A stretch of DNA of 44,881 nucleotides from Anaerolineae bacterium (GTDB taxonomy: Bacteria > Chloroflexota > Anaerolineae > J102): NCBI GenBank assembly GCA_026991225.1, contig JALXCB010000136.1, positions 1 through 44,881 on the forward strand, written 5' to 3'. This document shows positions 16,797 through 26,230 of the stretch, one piece after another. The notes under the pieces are model-generated. The model ran no database searches. It was given only the letters and a program-made list of their open reading frames with translations, and had not been told where the DNA came from. The first letter of the stretch is position 1; the number at the start of each line of letters is the position of its first letter. A program made the translations under genes and the position numbers.

Positions 16797-16972
16797 CGAG
16801 CAACAGATCGCCGATACCGATGAAAACGCCCCGCGGCCAGGTTGGCGGACCGTGAAACGTGATGCGTGATGCGTAAGATGCTCACGTTTCACGCATCACG
16901 CCCGTTGCAGGCTCGCCCAACCTTGGCTTTGCGAACCTTCCGCAACCAGCGATCATTCTATTTTCATAGCAG
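16797..16972 (+). repeat. R1 palindromic repeat, full copy
   Basis: Full-length unit: GCCGATACCGATGAAAACGC, then CGCGGCCAGGTTGGCGG, then a palindromic core of 7-bp units (GTGAAAC, GTGATGC, GTGATGC, and complements), then CCCGTTGCAGGCTCGCCCAA, ending CTATTTTCATAGC. Tandem with the next copy. Confidence 0.9.
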
Positions 16973-16979
16973 TCAGTCC

Positions 16980-17172
16980 GAGCGGCAGCTCGCCGATACC
17001 GATGAAAACGCCTCGCGGCCAGGGCCGCGCGGGAAGCCGATGTCGTCAAACGTCAAACGTCATGCGTCATGACCTGACGTTTTACGATTGACGTTTGACG
17101 CCCGTTGCAGCCTCGCCCAACGTCGGCTTGGCGATCCTTCCGCAACCGACGATCATCCTATTTTCATAGCAG
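16980..17172 (+). repeat. R1 palindromic repeat, tandem full copy
   Basis: The outer arms match the copy at 16797 closely, while the core is different and built of GTCAAAC and GTCATGC units with its own inverted complement. Arms conserved and core diverged is the hallmark of this family. Together the two copies fill the 423-bp gap between the membrane gene and murC; nothing else is seen there. Confidence 0.9.
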
Positions 17173-17209
17173 GCCGTAGACCAACCGACCGCACGACCGC
17201 ACGACCACC

Positions 17210-18682
17210 ATGCCCTGGCAAGACCTCTTCCAACTTCCCCGCAGCCAACGCCGCCGCCACCGCATTCACCTGGTGGGCGTCGGCGGCACGGGTCTCGCGC
17301 CCATCGCCCGGGTGCTGGCGCAGTTGGGCTTCCGCGTCAGCGGCAGCGACAGGGAGGCCAACGAGCGCACGGAAGCCTTGCAGGCGCTGGGCGTCCGCAC
17401 CTTCGTGGGCCACGCCGCGAACCAGTTGCTGGATGACCAACCACCGCAACGCCCGGACCTCGTACTCATCTCCTCGGCCGTGCCCGACGACAACCCCGAG
17501 GTGCAGCAGGCCCGGGCCTGGGGCGTTCCCGTGGTCAAGCGCAAGGAGATCCTGGGGCCGTTGACCGCGGGCCGGGACGTCATCGCGGTGTCGGGCACCC
17601 ACGGCAAAACCACCACCACCGCGCTCATCGCCCACATCCTCACGCGAGCGGGCCGCAAGCCCGGCTACATCATCGGCAGCGAGATTCCGGAGCTTGGGTT
17701 CAGCGATGCGGGCGAAGAGCCGCTGTTCGTCATCGAAGCCGATGAGTACGACCACATGTTCCTGGGCCTCCAGCCCTGGCGGCTGATCATCACCAACCTG
17801 GACTGGGATCACCCCGACCTCTTCCCCACCCACGCCAGCTATGTGGACGCGTTCGCCCGGCTGCTGGCCCAGGTGCGGCCCGATGGTCGGGTCATCTACT
17901 GTCGGGATGACCGCACCCTGCGCGAGTGGGAGCGGGAAGGACGGCTGGCGGGCGGGATCAGCTACGGCAGCTTCCGCGGTGCGTTCGCCCGGGCCGAGAA
18001 CATCGAGATGCGACCCGAGGGCGCGCGCTATCGCCTGGTCACCCCCACCGACGCCTATCCCGTGCAGCTCGCCATCCAGGGCCTGCACAACGTGCTGAAC
18101 AGCATGGCCGCGCTGCTGGCCGTGACCGAGGCCGGCCTCTCCTTCCGGGAGGCCATCCCCCACCTGGCCAGCTATCGGGGCGCGGCCCGCCGCTTCGAGT
18201 TCAAAGGCGAGGCCGCGGGCGTCATCGTCATCGACGACTACGCCCATCACCCCACCGAAGTGCACAGCACCCTGCAGGCCGCCCGCGCGGCCTATCCCGA
18301 CCGGGCCATCTGGGCCGTCTATCAGCCTCACACCTTCAGCCGCACCCGCACCCTCCTCGACCTGTTCAACGGCGTCTTCGGCCCGGCCGATCACGTCATC
18401 ATCACCGACATCTACGCGGCCCGGGAGCCCATCGACCCGGACATCACGCCCGAGCTGGTGGCCGCGGCCAGCCATCACGACCGGGCCCTGGCCATCCACG
18501 ACCTGGACGACGTCACCGACTATCTGACCCGAAACCTGAAACCCAACAGCCTGGTCATCATCCTCAGCGCGGGCACAGCCACCCGCATCGGCCCCGCCCT
18601 GCTCCAGCGCTTGCAGGAAAAGCCACAAGAAAAAGCTACACAGAGCGCACAGAGAAATTTAACACTGAACACTGATTACTGA
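17210..18682 (+). CDS. murC: UDP-MurNAc:L-alanine ligase MurC
   Basis: A 490-residue Mur ligase adding L-Ala to UDP-MurNAc. The N-terminal GVGGTG (23-28), ATP loop SGTHGKTTTT (128-137), EADEYDHMFL and DDYAHHPTEV with YQPHTFSRT are typical of MurC. There is no Shine-Dalgarno before the ATG. The C-terminal residues (about QRNLTLNTDY) and the TGA come from a heptad tract that starts inside the gene, a repeat-encoded tail as in MurD and MurB. Confidence 0.96.
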   Translation: MPWQDLFQLPRSQRRRHRIHLVGVGGTGLAPIARVLAQLGFRVSGSDREANERTEALQALGVRTFVGHAANQLLDDQPPQRPDLVLISSAVPDDNPEVQQARAWGVPVVKRKEILGPLTAGRDVIAVSGTHGKTTTTALIAHILTRAGRKPGYIIGSEIPELGFSDAGEEPLFVIEADEYDHMFLGLQPWRLIITNLDWDHPDLFPTHASYVDAFARLLAQVRPDGRVIYCRDDRTLREWEREGRLAGGISYGSFRGAFARAENIEMRPEGARYRLVTPTDAYPVQLAIQGLHNVLNSMAALLAVTEAGLSFREAIPHLASYRGAARRFEFKGEAAGVIVIDDYAHHPTEVHSTLQAARAAYPDRAIWAVYQPHTFSRTRTLLDLFNGVFGPADHVIITDIYAAREPIDPDITPELVAAASHHDRALAIHDLDDVTDYLTRNLKPNSLVIILSAGTATRIGPALLQRLQEKPQEKATQSAQRNLTLNTDY

Positions 18683-18709
18683 TCACTGAACACTGATTAC
18701 CGATTACTG
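18660..18709. repeat. Heptad tract between murC and murB
   Basis: Units CTGAACA, CTGATTA, CTGATCA, CTGAACA, CTGATTA, CCGATTA at exact 7-bp spacing. TGA occurs in nearly every unit and, because 7 is not a multiple of 3, appears in all three frames; one of them is the murC stop. It ends 15 bp before murB. Confidence 0.85.
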
Positions 18710-18724
18710 CCCACCGCCTCCCCC

Positions 18725-19768
18725 ATGCCCCTGGCTCCTTCCTCCCTCTCCAGCGAACTCCTGGCCCGCCTCGACGCGCTCAGCCGCGGCGGCCTGCGGC
18801 GGGACGCGCCCCTGGCTCCCTACACCAGCTTCCGCATCGGCGGTCCCGCCGACTATCTGGCCGTCATCCGGCGGCCCGAGGACCTGGCCGCGGCCCTGGA
18901 CGCGCTGTGGCAGGCCCGCGCGCCCTATCTCCTCCTGGGCGGCGGCTCGAACATGCTCGTCAGCGATGCGGGCGTGCGGGGCGTCGTGCTATTGAACCAG
19001 TGCAAGCGCGTCGCCTGGCCCGAGTCCCGCACCAGCGGCCCCGTGGAGGTCACGGTGGAGACGGGCGCGCCCCTGGCGGGCTTCGCTCGGGAAGCCATCC
19101 ACCGGGGGCTGGCGGGCCTGAGCTGGGCCGTGAGCATCCCCGGCACGGTGGGCGGCGCGCTGACGGGCAATGCGGGCGCGCATGGCGGCGACATCGCGGG
19201 CGTCTTCGTCCGCGCCCGAGTGTGGAACCAGGGCCGGATCGAGGTCTGGCGGGCGGAGGAGATGGCTTTCGCCTACCGCCGCAGCCGCCTGAAGGAGCTG
19301 GCCGCCCGCGCCGAGCATCCTCCCGCGGCCCTGGACGTGACCCTGCGGCTGGAGCCGGACGTGGATGGCCGGGCCGCAGCCGACGCAGCCCGCTACATCG
19401 AGCATCGTCGCCGCACCCAGCCCACGGACAAAAGCGCGGGATCCATCTTCAAGAACCCGCCCGGCGACTACGCGGGCAGGCTGATCGAGGCGACCGGACT
19501 GAAAGGCCGCTGCGTGGGCGACGCCTGCATCAGCGAAAAACACGCCAACTTCATCGTCAACCAGGGCCGGGCTACGGCCGCGGACGTGCTGGCGCTGATG
19601 ACTCTGGCCCGGGATGAAGTCCTGCGCCGGTTCGGCGTCCTCCTGGAACCCGAAATCCTCTTCGTCGGCGACTGGTCGGCATCCGAAGCAACGTTGAAAC
19701 CCTTTGCAAAGGACGTCCAGATGCCCACGTTGGGCGAGCCTCCCGCACACGTGAAACGTCAAACGTAA
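18725..19768 (+). CDS. murB: UDP-N-acetylenolpyruvoylglucosamine reductase MurB
   Basis: A 347-residue FAD enzyme that reduces the enolpyruvyl group to form UDP-MurNAc. Seen: [24 protein letters not shown] (FAD pyrophosphate loop), [35 protein letters not shown] (catalytic serine) and EPEILFVG near the end. The last 20 or so residues are repeat-derived: [14 protein letters not shown] is read from an R1 arm and core. There is no Shine-Dalgarno; the ATG follows the heptad tract. Confidence 0.95.
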   Translation: MPLAPSSLSSELLARLDALSRGGLRRDAPLAPYTSFRIGGPADYLAVIRRPEDLAAALDALWQARAPYLLLGGGSNMLVSDAGVRGVVLLNQCKRVAWPESRTSGPVEVTVETGAPLAGFAREAIHRGLAGLSWAVSIPGTVGGALTGNAGAHGGDIAGVFVRARVWNQGRIEVWRAEEMAFAYRRSRLKELAARAEHPPAALDVTLRLEPDVDGRAAADAARYIEHRRRTQPTDKSAGSIFKNPPGDYAGRLIEATGLKGRCVGDACISEKHANFIVNQGRATAADVLALMTLARDEVLRRFGVLLEPEILFVGDWSASEATLKPFAKDVQMPTLGEPPAHVKRQT

Positions 19769-19795
19769 AACGTCAGGCCGTGACGCATGACGCTG
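19723..19795 (-). repeat. R1 repeat, partial copy at murB 3' end
   Basis: The left arm (CCCACGTTGGGCGAGCCT) and core units (GTGAAAC, GTCAAAC, GTAAAAC) are present; the far arm is missing. It encodes the C-terminus of MurB. Confidence 0.75.
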
Positions 19796-19838
19796 GTTGA
19801 CTGACAAATCTTGAGTCTGTCCTTTCCGACCATATTCA

Positions 19839-19967
19839 CCGAGTAAACTCGGACTCTTCAGGCGCTTCGCGCCTGTGGTCGACCTTCGTCGACCTGATTT
19901 CCATCATGAACATGGACGGCGGAGGCCGTCCACTGGCCGCAGGCCTGGAATGGTACGACTTCAGTCG
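19839..19967. repeat. Chain-of-hairpins element, copy 1
   Basis: Six short hairpins in series: CCGAGT/ACTCGG (19839-19852), GGCGC/GCGCC (19861-19873), GGTCGAC/GTCGACC (19877-19894), GGACGGC/GCCGTCC (19914-19931), GGCC/GGCC (19935-19945) and CGACT/AGTCG (19956-19967). The same order recurs at 42681-42808 with paired base changes in the third stem. It fills most of the gap between murB and ddl. Confidence 0.88.
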
Positions 19968-20077
19968 ACAGCATAGGCGACCACAGCAGACCAAAACGCG
20001 TTTTGTCAATCAATCAGCGCACGACGTTTGATGAACAGGCTTTCCGTGCAAACCAGGCAGCCCACGCGATTCACTTA

Positions 20078-20106
20078 CCACTGATTACTGATCACTGATT
20101 ACTGAC
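20078..20106. repeat. Heptad tract before ddl
   Basis: CTGATTA, CTGATCA, CTGATTA, CTGACAA units at 7-bp spacing, ending 10 bp before the ddl ATG. Confidence 0.75.
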
Positions 20107-20115
20107 AACGCCCCC

Positions 20116-21177
20116 ATGACCACACCCAAAACCACCGTCGGCCTCATCTTTGGCGGCCAGTCGGGCGAGCACGACGTGAGCCTGATGAGCGTGCAATCGG
20201 TCATCGCCGCGCTGGACCCCGACCGCTATCGAGCCGCACTCTTCGGCATCGACAAAGCGGGCCGCTGGCTGTTCGACAGCCCCCTGGAGCGGCTGCTGGC
20301 GGGCGAAACCGCGCCGCCCGACGCGCCCCGCTGGCCCGCGCCCGAACATCTCGCGGGCATGGACATCCTCTTCCCCGTGCTGCACGGGCCCAACGGCGAG
20401 GATGGCGTGATCCAGGGCTTCTGCGAGCTGGCCGACATCCCCTACGTGGGCAACGGCGTCCTCGCCTCCGCGGCGGCCATGGACAAAGCCCTGGCCAAAA
20501 AGCTCTTCCAGGCTTACGGCCTGCCCCAAACGCCCTGGCAGACTATCGCCCGCTCGCAACTGGAAGCCGCGCCCGAGTACGTGCTGGCCCGGCTGGAAAG
20601 CGCGCTGGATTATCCCATGTTCACCAAGCCCGCGAACCTGGGCTCCAGCGTGGGCATTAGGAAGGTAGCTCACAGAGAGGAACTGTTGGCTGGTCTGCAG
20701 GAAGCCGCAGCGTATGATAGAATCATTGTTGTGGAACAGGCCGTCCCCCATGCACGGGAGATCGAAGTTTCGGTCTTGGGCAACGAGCATCCCCAGGCGT
20801 CTATACCGGGTGAGATCGTTCCCAGCAACGAATTCTACGATTACGAAGCCAAGTACATCAGCGGCGAAAGTGAGGAGCGTATCCCCGCGCCCATCTCACC
20901 CCAGCTGACAGCCCAGGTGCAGGAGATGGCCGTGACCGCGTTCAAGGCCATCCACGGCAGCGGTCTGGCTCGAGTCGATTTCCTGCTGAACGACGCCACG
21001 GGCGAGCTGTTCCTCAACGAAATCAACACGATGCCCGGCTTTACCCGCATCAGCATGTTCCCCAAACTGTGGGAGGCCAGCGGCATTCCTTACCCCGAAC
21101 TCATCCATCAGCTGATTCAGCTTGGGTTCCAGCGTCATCGTCAGAAACATTCCCTCCGCACCACCTTCTCCCCCTGA
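20116..21177 (+). CDS. ddl: D-alanine--D-alanine ligase
   Basis: A 353-residue ATP-grasp enzyme that makes D-Ala-D-Ala for MurF. Seen: LIFGGQSGEHDVSLMS at the N-terminus, FPVLHGPNGEDGVIQG, FTKPANLGSSVGI (lysine and glycine-rich loop), YDYEAKYISGESE and FLNEINTMPGFT with the metal-binding Glu and Asn. ISMFPKLW closes the active site. Full length. No Shine-Dalgarno; the start follows a heptad tract. ftsQ begins 19 bases after the stop. Confidence 0.95.
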   Translation: MTTPKTTVGLIFGGQSGEHDVSLMSVQSVIAALDPDRYRAALFGIDKAGRWLFDSPLERLLAGETAPPDAPRWPAPEHLAGMDILFPVLHGPNGEDGVIQGFCELADIPYVGNGVLASAAAMDKALAKKLFQAYGLPQTPWQTIARSQLEAAPEYVLARLESALDYPMFTKPANLGSSVGIRKVAHREELLAGLQEAAAYDRIIVVEQAVPHAREIEVSVLGNEHPQASIPGEIVPSNEFYDYEAKYISGESEERIPAPISPQLTAQVQEMAVTAFKAIHGSGLARVDFLLNDATGELFLNEINTMPGFTRISMFPKLWEASGIPYPELIHQLIQLGFQRHRQKHSLRTTFSP

Positions 21178-21196
21178 CGCATCTTTCCCCCACCCC

Positions 21197-22048
21197 ATGA
21201 AGCGACGAACGGCCCGCAATCGCAAGCGCAAACGATTCGAAGCTCCCAGCATCTCCGCCCTGCTGCCCGGCACGCTGCAGAAGGAGAAGGCTGGCCGCCA
21301 GCGGAGACGCCCCGCCTTGCGCAAGCGCAAGAAGCCGGGCGTGTGGGAAAAAGTGACTGCCCGTTGGGGTTTTTCGCACTACGTGGCCGGGCTGCTGGCC
21401 ATCGTGGGACTCATCGGCCTGTTCTTGCTCCTCACCGATCCTCGATTCACCATCGAGACGCCCACGGTCACGGGCAATCAGTATCTCGACGCCGCCGAGA
21501 TCATCCATCGGTCGGAGGTGGACCAGACCAACATCTTCCTGGTCCAGAGCGATGACATCGCCCGCCGCCTGTCGCTGATTCCCCAGGTGAAAGAGACGCA
21601 GGTGCATTTGGGATTGCCCAACCGGGTTGTGATCGCCATCACCGAACGGCAGCCTGTGTTGAACTATGTGCGAAAGGGCGAAACGCTGTGGGTGGATGAC
21701 GAAGGACGCCTTTTCCCCGCCAACGAATTCCGCATAGACTTGCCTGTCCTCCTGGATGACGACGACTTCGCCAGCCCCGACGGCCAACACATGGACTCGG
21801 CCCTGGTCCAGGCCATCCTTTTCCTCCACGCCAGCATGCCCGAGATCACCGAGTTCAATTATCGCAGCGATTATGGGCTTTATTTCAACAGCCCCGAGAA
21901 ATGGCGCGTCTATCTCGGCGACGCCCAGAACATGGAAGCGAAACTGCGCAAATGGCAGCATATCCGTCCGCAACTCCTGCAGGAAGGGCGTCCCGTCAAG
22001 AACGTGGATCTACGATTCGACAATGTTTATGTAACATACGCCAGGTGA
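21197..22048 (+). CDS. ftsQ: Cell division protein FtsQ/DivIB
   Basis: A 283-residue bitopic protein. A very basic cytoplasmic N-terminus (KRRTARNRKRKRF and more, to about 55), one transmembrane helix (about 65-85, VAGLLAIVGLIGLFLLL), a POTRA domain starting FTIETPTVTGNQYL, and an FtsQ/DivIB beta domain. FtsQ joins FtsL and FtsB at the septum. The ATG at 21197 is chosen over an earlier in-frame codon inside ddl because the sequence before it is only the shadow of ddl. A short gap separates it from ftsA. Confidence 0.88.
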   Translation: MKRRTARNRKRKRFEAPSISALLPGTLQKEKAGRQRRRPALRKRKKPGVWEKVTARWGFSHYVAGLLAIVGLIGLFLLLTDPRFTIETPTVTGNQYLDAAEIIHRSEVDQTNIFLVQSDDIARRLSLIPQVKETQVHLGLPNRVVIAITERQPVLNYVRKGETLWVDDEGRLFPANEFRIDLPVLLDDDDFASPDGQHMDSALVQAILFLHASMPEITEFNYRSDYGLYFNSPEKWRVYLGDAQNMEAKLRKWQHIRPQLLQEGRPVKNVDLRFDNVYVTYAR

Positions 22049-22055
22049 CAACACC

Positions 22056-23276
22056 GTGTCCGAAATCATTACCGCCATCGACGTAGGCACCACCAAGATC
22101 TGCACCTTCATCGCAGAGCGCACCCCCGAGAACGCCATCCATCTTCTGGGATCGGGCTGCAAGCGCAGCCGCGGCCTGCGCCGCGGGGTCGTGGTGAACA
22201 TTGCCGCGGCCACCGAAGCCATCGCCGACGCGGTGGAAGCCGCAGAAAAGGAGGCAGGCATCACCATCGAGGAGGCCCACGTGGGCATCGTGGGCGGACA
22301 TATCAGCTTCGAGAGCGGCCGCGCCGCCATCACGATTCCCCGCAACCGCCCCATCGACCTGGCCGCCGTGAATCGCGTGCTGGCCGAATCCCAGGCCATC
22401 CCCATGACCGCGGACCGGGACATCATCCATGTCATCGCCCGCACTTTCACCATCGATGGGCAGGAGGGCGTGCAGGAGCCCATCGGCATGCACGGGCGTC
22501 GTCTGGAAGTCGACGCCTATATCGTCACCGGCGCTCGCGCGGCTATCAACAATCTGAAGAAGTGCGTGGAGAACAACGGCATCGTGGTGAAGAGCCTTGT
22601 GCTGGAGCCGCTGGCCAGCGGCGACGCCGTGCTTTCGGCCGAGGAGAAGGAGGCGGGCGTGGCTGTGGTGGATATCGGGGGCGGCACCACCGACATCGCC
22701 ATCTATCTCAACGGCGCGGTGTGGCACACGACCATCCTCCAGATCGGCGGCAACCATTTCACCAAAGACCTGGCCACCGTGCTGCACACGCCCTATCCCA
22801 TCGCCGAAAAGCTCAAAATCCGATACGGCCACGTCCTGCCCGAATACATTCCCGAAAACGAGACGGTGAACGCGCCTGGCTTCGGCGGCAAACCCAACCA
22901 GATCTACTCCCGCCAGTACATCGCCGAGATCCTCAGCGCCCGGGCCGAGGAGCTGCTGATCTTCATTCAGCGCGAGATCACCCGATCCGGTTACGGCGAC
23001 CTGCTCTCCGCTGGTCTGGTGATCACGGGCGGCGGCGCTCGCCTGCCCGGACTGGAGATCCTGGGCCGGGAACTGCTGGGCGCGCCTGTGCGCATCGGCG
23101 CTCCCGCGCCTCTGGGCGATATCCCCAAGCATCTGCTCACGCCTGAAAACGCCTGCGGCGTGGGCCTGTTGCTTCAAGCCACGCAGGAAAACCTTTATGA
23201 AACTCAACCTGTCTCCTCGGGATCCTCTTTCTCCGCCAAGCTGGCTCAGTGGATGCGGAATCTCCTGCCCGGCTGA
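22056..23276 (+). CDS. ftsA: Cell division protein FtsA
   Basis: A 406-residue actin-fold protein that tethers FtsZ to the membrane. The phosphate 1 motif AIDVGTTKICTFIAE, SHS2-type insertion (about 80-160), VVDIGGGTTDIAIY (phosphate 2) and GLVITGGGARLPGL (adenosine motif) are in order. The C-terminus ends SAKLAQWMRNLLPG, an amphipathic helix fitting the membrane-targeting sequence. The GTG at 22056 has AGGTGA upstream, which decides the start. Confidence 0.95.
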   Translation: MSEIITAIDVGTTKICTFIAERTPENAIHLLGSGCKRSRGLRRGVVVNIAAATEAIADAVEAAEKEAGITIEEAHVGIVGGHISFESGRAAITIPRNRPIDLAAVNRVLAESQAIPMTADRDIIHVIARTFTIDGQEGVQEPIGMHGRRLEVDAYIVTGARAAINNLKKCVENNGIVVKSLVLEPLASGDAVLSAEEKEAGVAVVDIGGGTTDIAIYLNGAVWHTTILQIGGNHFTKDLATVLHTPYPIAEKLKIRYGHVLPEYIPENETVNAPGFGGKPNQIYSRQYIAEILSARAEELLIFIQREITRSGYGDLLSAGLVITGGGARLPGLEILGRELLGAPVRIGAPAPLGDIPKHLLTPENACGVGLLLQATQENLYETQPVSSGSSFSAKLAQWMRNLLPG

Positions 23277-23283
23277 CATCATT

Positions 23284-23312
23284 TTGGATATTCATCCCAT
23301 TTCAGTTATGAT
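23284..23312 (+). promoter_or_regulatory. Promoter of ftsZ
   Basis: TTGGAT (23284-23289), 17-bp spacer, TATGAT (23307-23312). The start would be near 23319, giving a leader of about 40 nt. It allows ftsZ to be expressed apart from the rest of dcw. The stretch is distinctly AT-rich compared with the flanking genes. Confidence 0.6.
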
Positions 23313-23358
23313 TGGTAATCTAGCAAATTGTTTTTGATAAATTTTGGAGGAAGGCTCG

Positions 23359-24453
<1,095 letters not shown>

Positions 24454-24476
24454 CAACCTCCAACCCGTCTTCCCCA

Positions 24477-24510
24477 GGCCCGCCCGGTTTCCCGCCCGGC
24501 GGGCCTTTTT
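24477..24510 (+). terminator. Intrinsic terminator of the dcw cluster
   Basis: GGCCCGCC (24477-24484) pairs with GGCGGGCC (24498-24505), followed by TTTTT. Directly after it (24511-24543) lies a small double palindrome (GACCTTGAAGGTC, then GACCTCCGAGGTC) related to one at 32655-32690. Confidence 0.92.
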
Positions 24511-24546
24511 AGACCTTGAAGGTCTGCCAGACCTCCGAGGTCTCCA

Positions 24547-26037
24547 CTACCCCAACTGCGGCAAAATCGCGCCAAATAGCCCATAAAATGCGATGATGGC
24601 CATCAGCCCCTCTGCGGCCAACCCCCACCAGAACGCATCGATCCGGGCCAGACGCCCCCGCCCGGCCATGACCAGGGCAGCCAGGCCCGTCAGCAGCAGC
24701 CACCACTTGTTCACGTCGTCCGAAGCAAGACCCACTCCCAGCCCCAAAGCCAGCAACGCCAGCGCAACCGCCAGGCCCCAGCGGCTTCCTCGCAACGAGA
24801 AGACGCCCAGCAAGCCCGCGGCCGCCAGCAGGCTGATGGGCAGCAGCGCCGGGAAGAGATAGCGGCCCTGGTGTTGCACGAAGTCGAGATTGTACCAGAG
24901 AAAGGCCGCGGCCACCGCGGCCAGCTGCGCCCCCAGCAGCCACGCACCCCGCTTTTGCGCGGGCGAGAACCGCAGTTCGCCCCGACGCCAGCGCCTGAGC
25001 TGGAAGAGAACGCCCGTCAGGATGAGCGCAGTGAGGATGGTCAGTAGCAAGTAGACGCGGGCGTCCATGAACACGCCCATCCAGCCGAACACGCCCCAGA
25101 AGGAGCGGAAGGTGAAGGTAACGAAGCGGTCGAGAAACGCGCCCCAGCCCTGGGACGCGATCCACTCCGCGGTGCGGGGCTGGCCCACCACCACGGCCGC
25201 ATGCCGGTTCAGGCCCAAAGGATCGGCGAGGCCGTAGAGGCGCATGTTGCGCAGCCACCAGGGCAGGGGCAATAGCAGCATGGGCAGGAACAGCCCCGCG
25301 GCCGTTCGCCAGGCCCGCGCGCCCCGCATTCCCCGCCCCACCTGCCAGCCCCACACGCCCACGGCCAGGGGAACCAGAAAATAGGTCTGGAATTTCGTCA
25401 ACAGCGCCAGCCCCACCAGCACGCCCGTCATCGCCCACGCCCTCCCGCTGCTTTCGGGCTCCGCCACATGCCTCAACAGCCGCAACATGACCGCGGCGAT
25501 GAACAGCTCCGCCAGCGCATCGTTGTTGATGGACGCGTTCATGGCGATGTGCATGGGCAGGAACGCAGCGAAGCCTGCGGTCAGCAGGCCCAGGCGAGGC
25601 CGCGCGGGAAACAGCCATCGGGCGCTGAGCCAGAGGAAAACCAATCCCCCTGCGCCGATGAACACATTGGCAAGTCGCAGCGCCCACACCTGGACGCTCA
25701 CCCCAGCGCCCTGGAGGATCAGCCACAGGGGAGCCATGAGCAGGTAATAGAGGGGCGGTTGATGGTCCTCATAGCGTACGGGCTCGATGGAAAGATCGGG
25801 CGGGAATTGCTCCGCCTTCAGCTTTTCCAGATACGCCTGGTCATAGTCCCCAGGCTGGAGGACGGGGAGATGGCCCGTTTGGGCAATGACCGCGATATTG
25901 TTGAAGTGCGCGGGTTCATCGGGCGCCTGCCAGAGGGGCGTGAACAGGGCGTACAGCGCGCCCAGGACCAGATACGCGGCCAGGATGAGGAGGAAAAGGA
26001 TGCGGTCGGGCGCGGGGGCGTGGGAACGCGGGAACAT
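24547..26037 (-). CDS. Polytopic membrane protein, GT-C glycosyltransferase-like
   Basis: A 496-residue protein with about eleven to twelve transmembrane helices. The first loop carries PLWQAPDEPAHFNN and then YEDHQPPLYYLL, a layout of acidic DE followed by a Q-PPLYY motif that is typical of GT-C enzymes using polyprenyl-linked sugars (DUF2142 or PMT/ArnT-like). The donor and acceptor are unknown. The ATG at 26037 is used; an in-frame TTG at 26061 would add eight residues. It converges on ftsZ, sharing the terminator region. A wall- or lipid-glycan role would fit the neighbourhood but is only inferred. Confidence 0.75.
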   Translation of the reverse strand: MFPRSHAPAPDRILFLLILAAYLVLGALYALFTPLWQAPDEPAHFNNIAVIAQTGHLPVLQPGDYDQAYLEKLKAEQFPPDLSIEPVRYEDHQPPLYYLLMAPLWLILQGAGVSVQVWALRLANVFIGAGGLVFLWLSARWLFPARPRLGLLTAGFAAFLPMHIAMNASINNDALAELFIAAVMLRLLRHVAEPESSGRAWAMTGVLVGLALLTKFQTYFLVPLAVGVWGWQVGRGMRGARAWRTAAGLFLPMLLLPLPWWLRNMRLYGLADPLGLNRHAAVVVGQPRTAEWIASQGWGAFLDRFVTFTFRSFWGVFGWMGVFMDARVYLLLTILTALILTGVLFQLRRWRRGELRFSPAQKRGAWLLGAQLAAVAAAFLWYNLDFVQHQGRYLFPALLPISLLAAAGLLGVFSLRGSRWGLAVALALLALGLGVGLASDDVNKWWLLLTGLAALVMAGRGRLARIDAFWWGLAAEGLMAIIAFYGLFGAILPQLG

Positions 26038-26089
26038 GGCGGGAGAGTGAACAGTGTTCAACGGAAAGTGGAAACCGGTAGCCTTTTTG

Positions 26090-26172
26090 GCTCAACACGG
26101 ATACGAAGAAACACGGATAAAATCCTTTTTGAATGACTTCGTGTCTTCGTTTCCTTCGTCTCTTCGTGACAA
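26090..26172. repeat. Heptad-type inverted repeat region
   Basis: CACGGATACGAAGAAACACGG on one side and repeated CTTCGTG, TCTTCGT, CCTTCGT units on the other. The same CACGAAG/CTTCGTG units form the outer arms of the repeat at 40491-40643. No gene is seen in 26038-26230. Confidence 0.55.
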
Positions 26173-26230
26173 AAGAGGGCTATTGGGGCCAACCACCTTA
26201 GCAGTTACTTTTCAGTCTTCGATCTTTCCA

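Noticed and set aside
18660-18709. Heptad arrays as CRISPR repeats
   Set aside because: The units are 7 bp with no spacers and no cas genes; they are simple degenerate tandem repeats.
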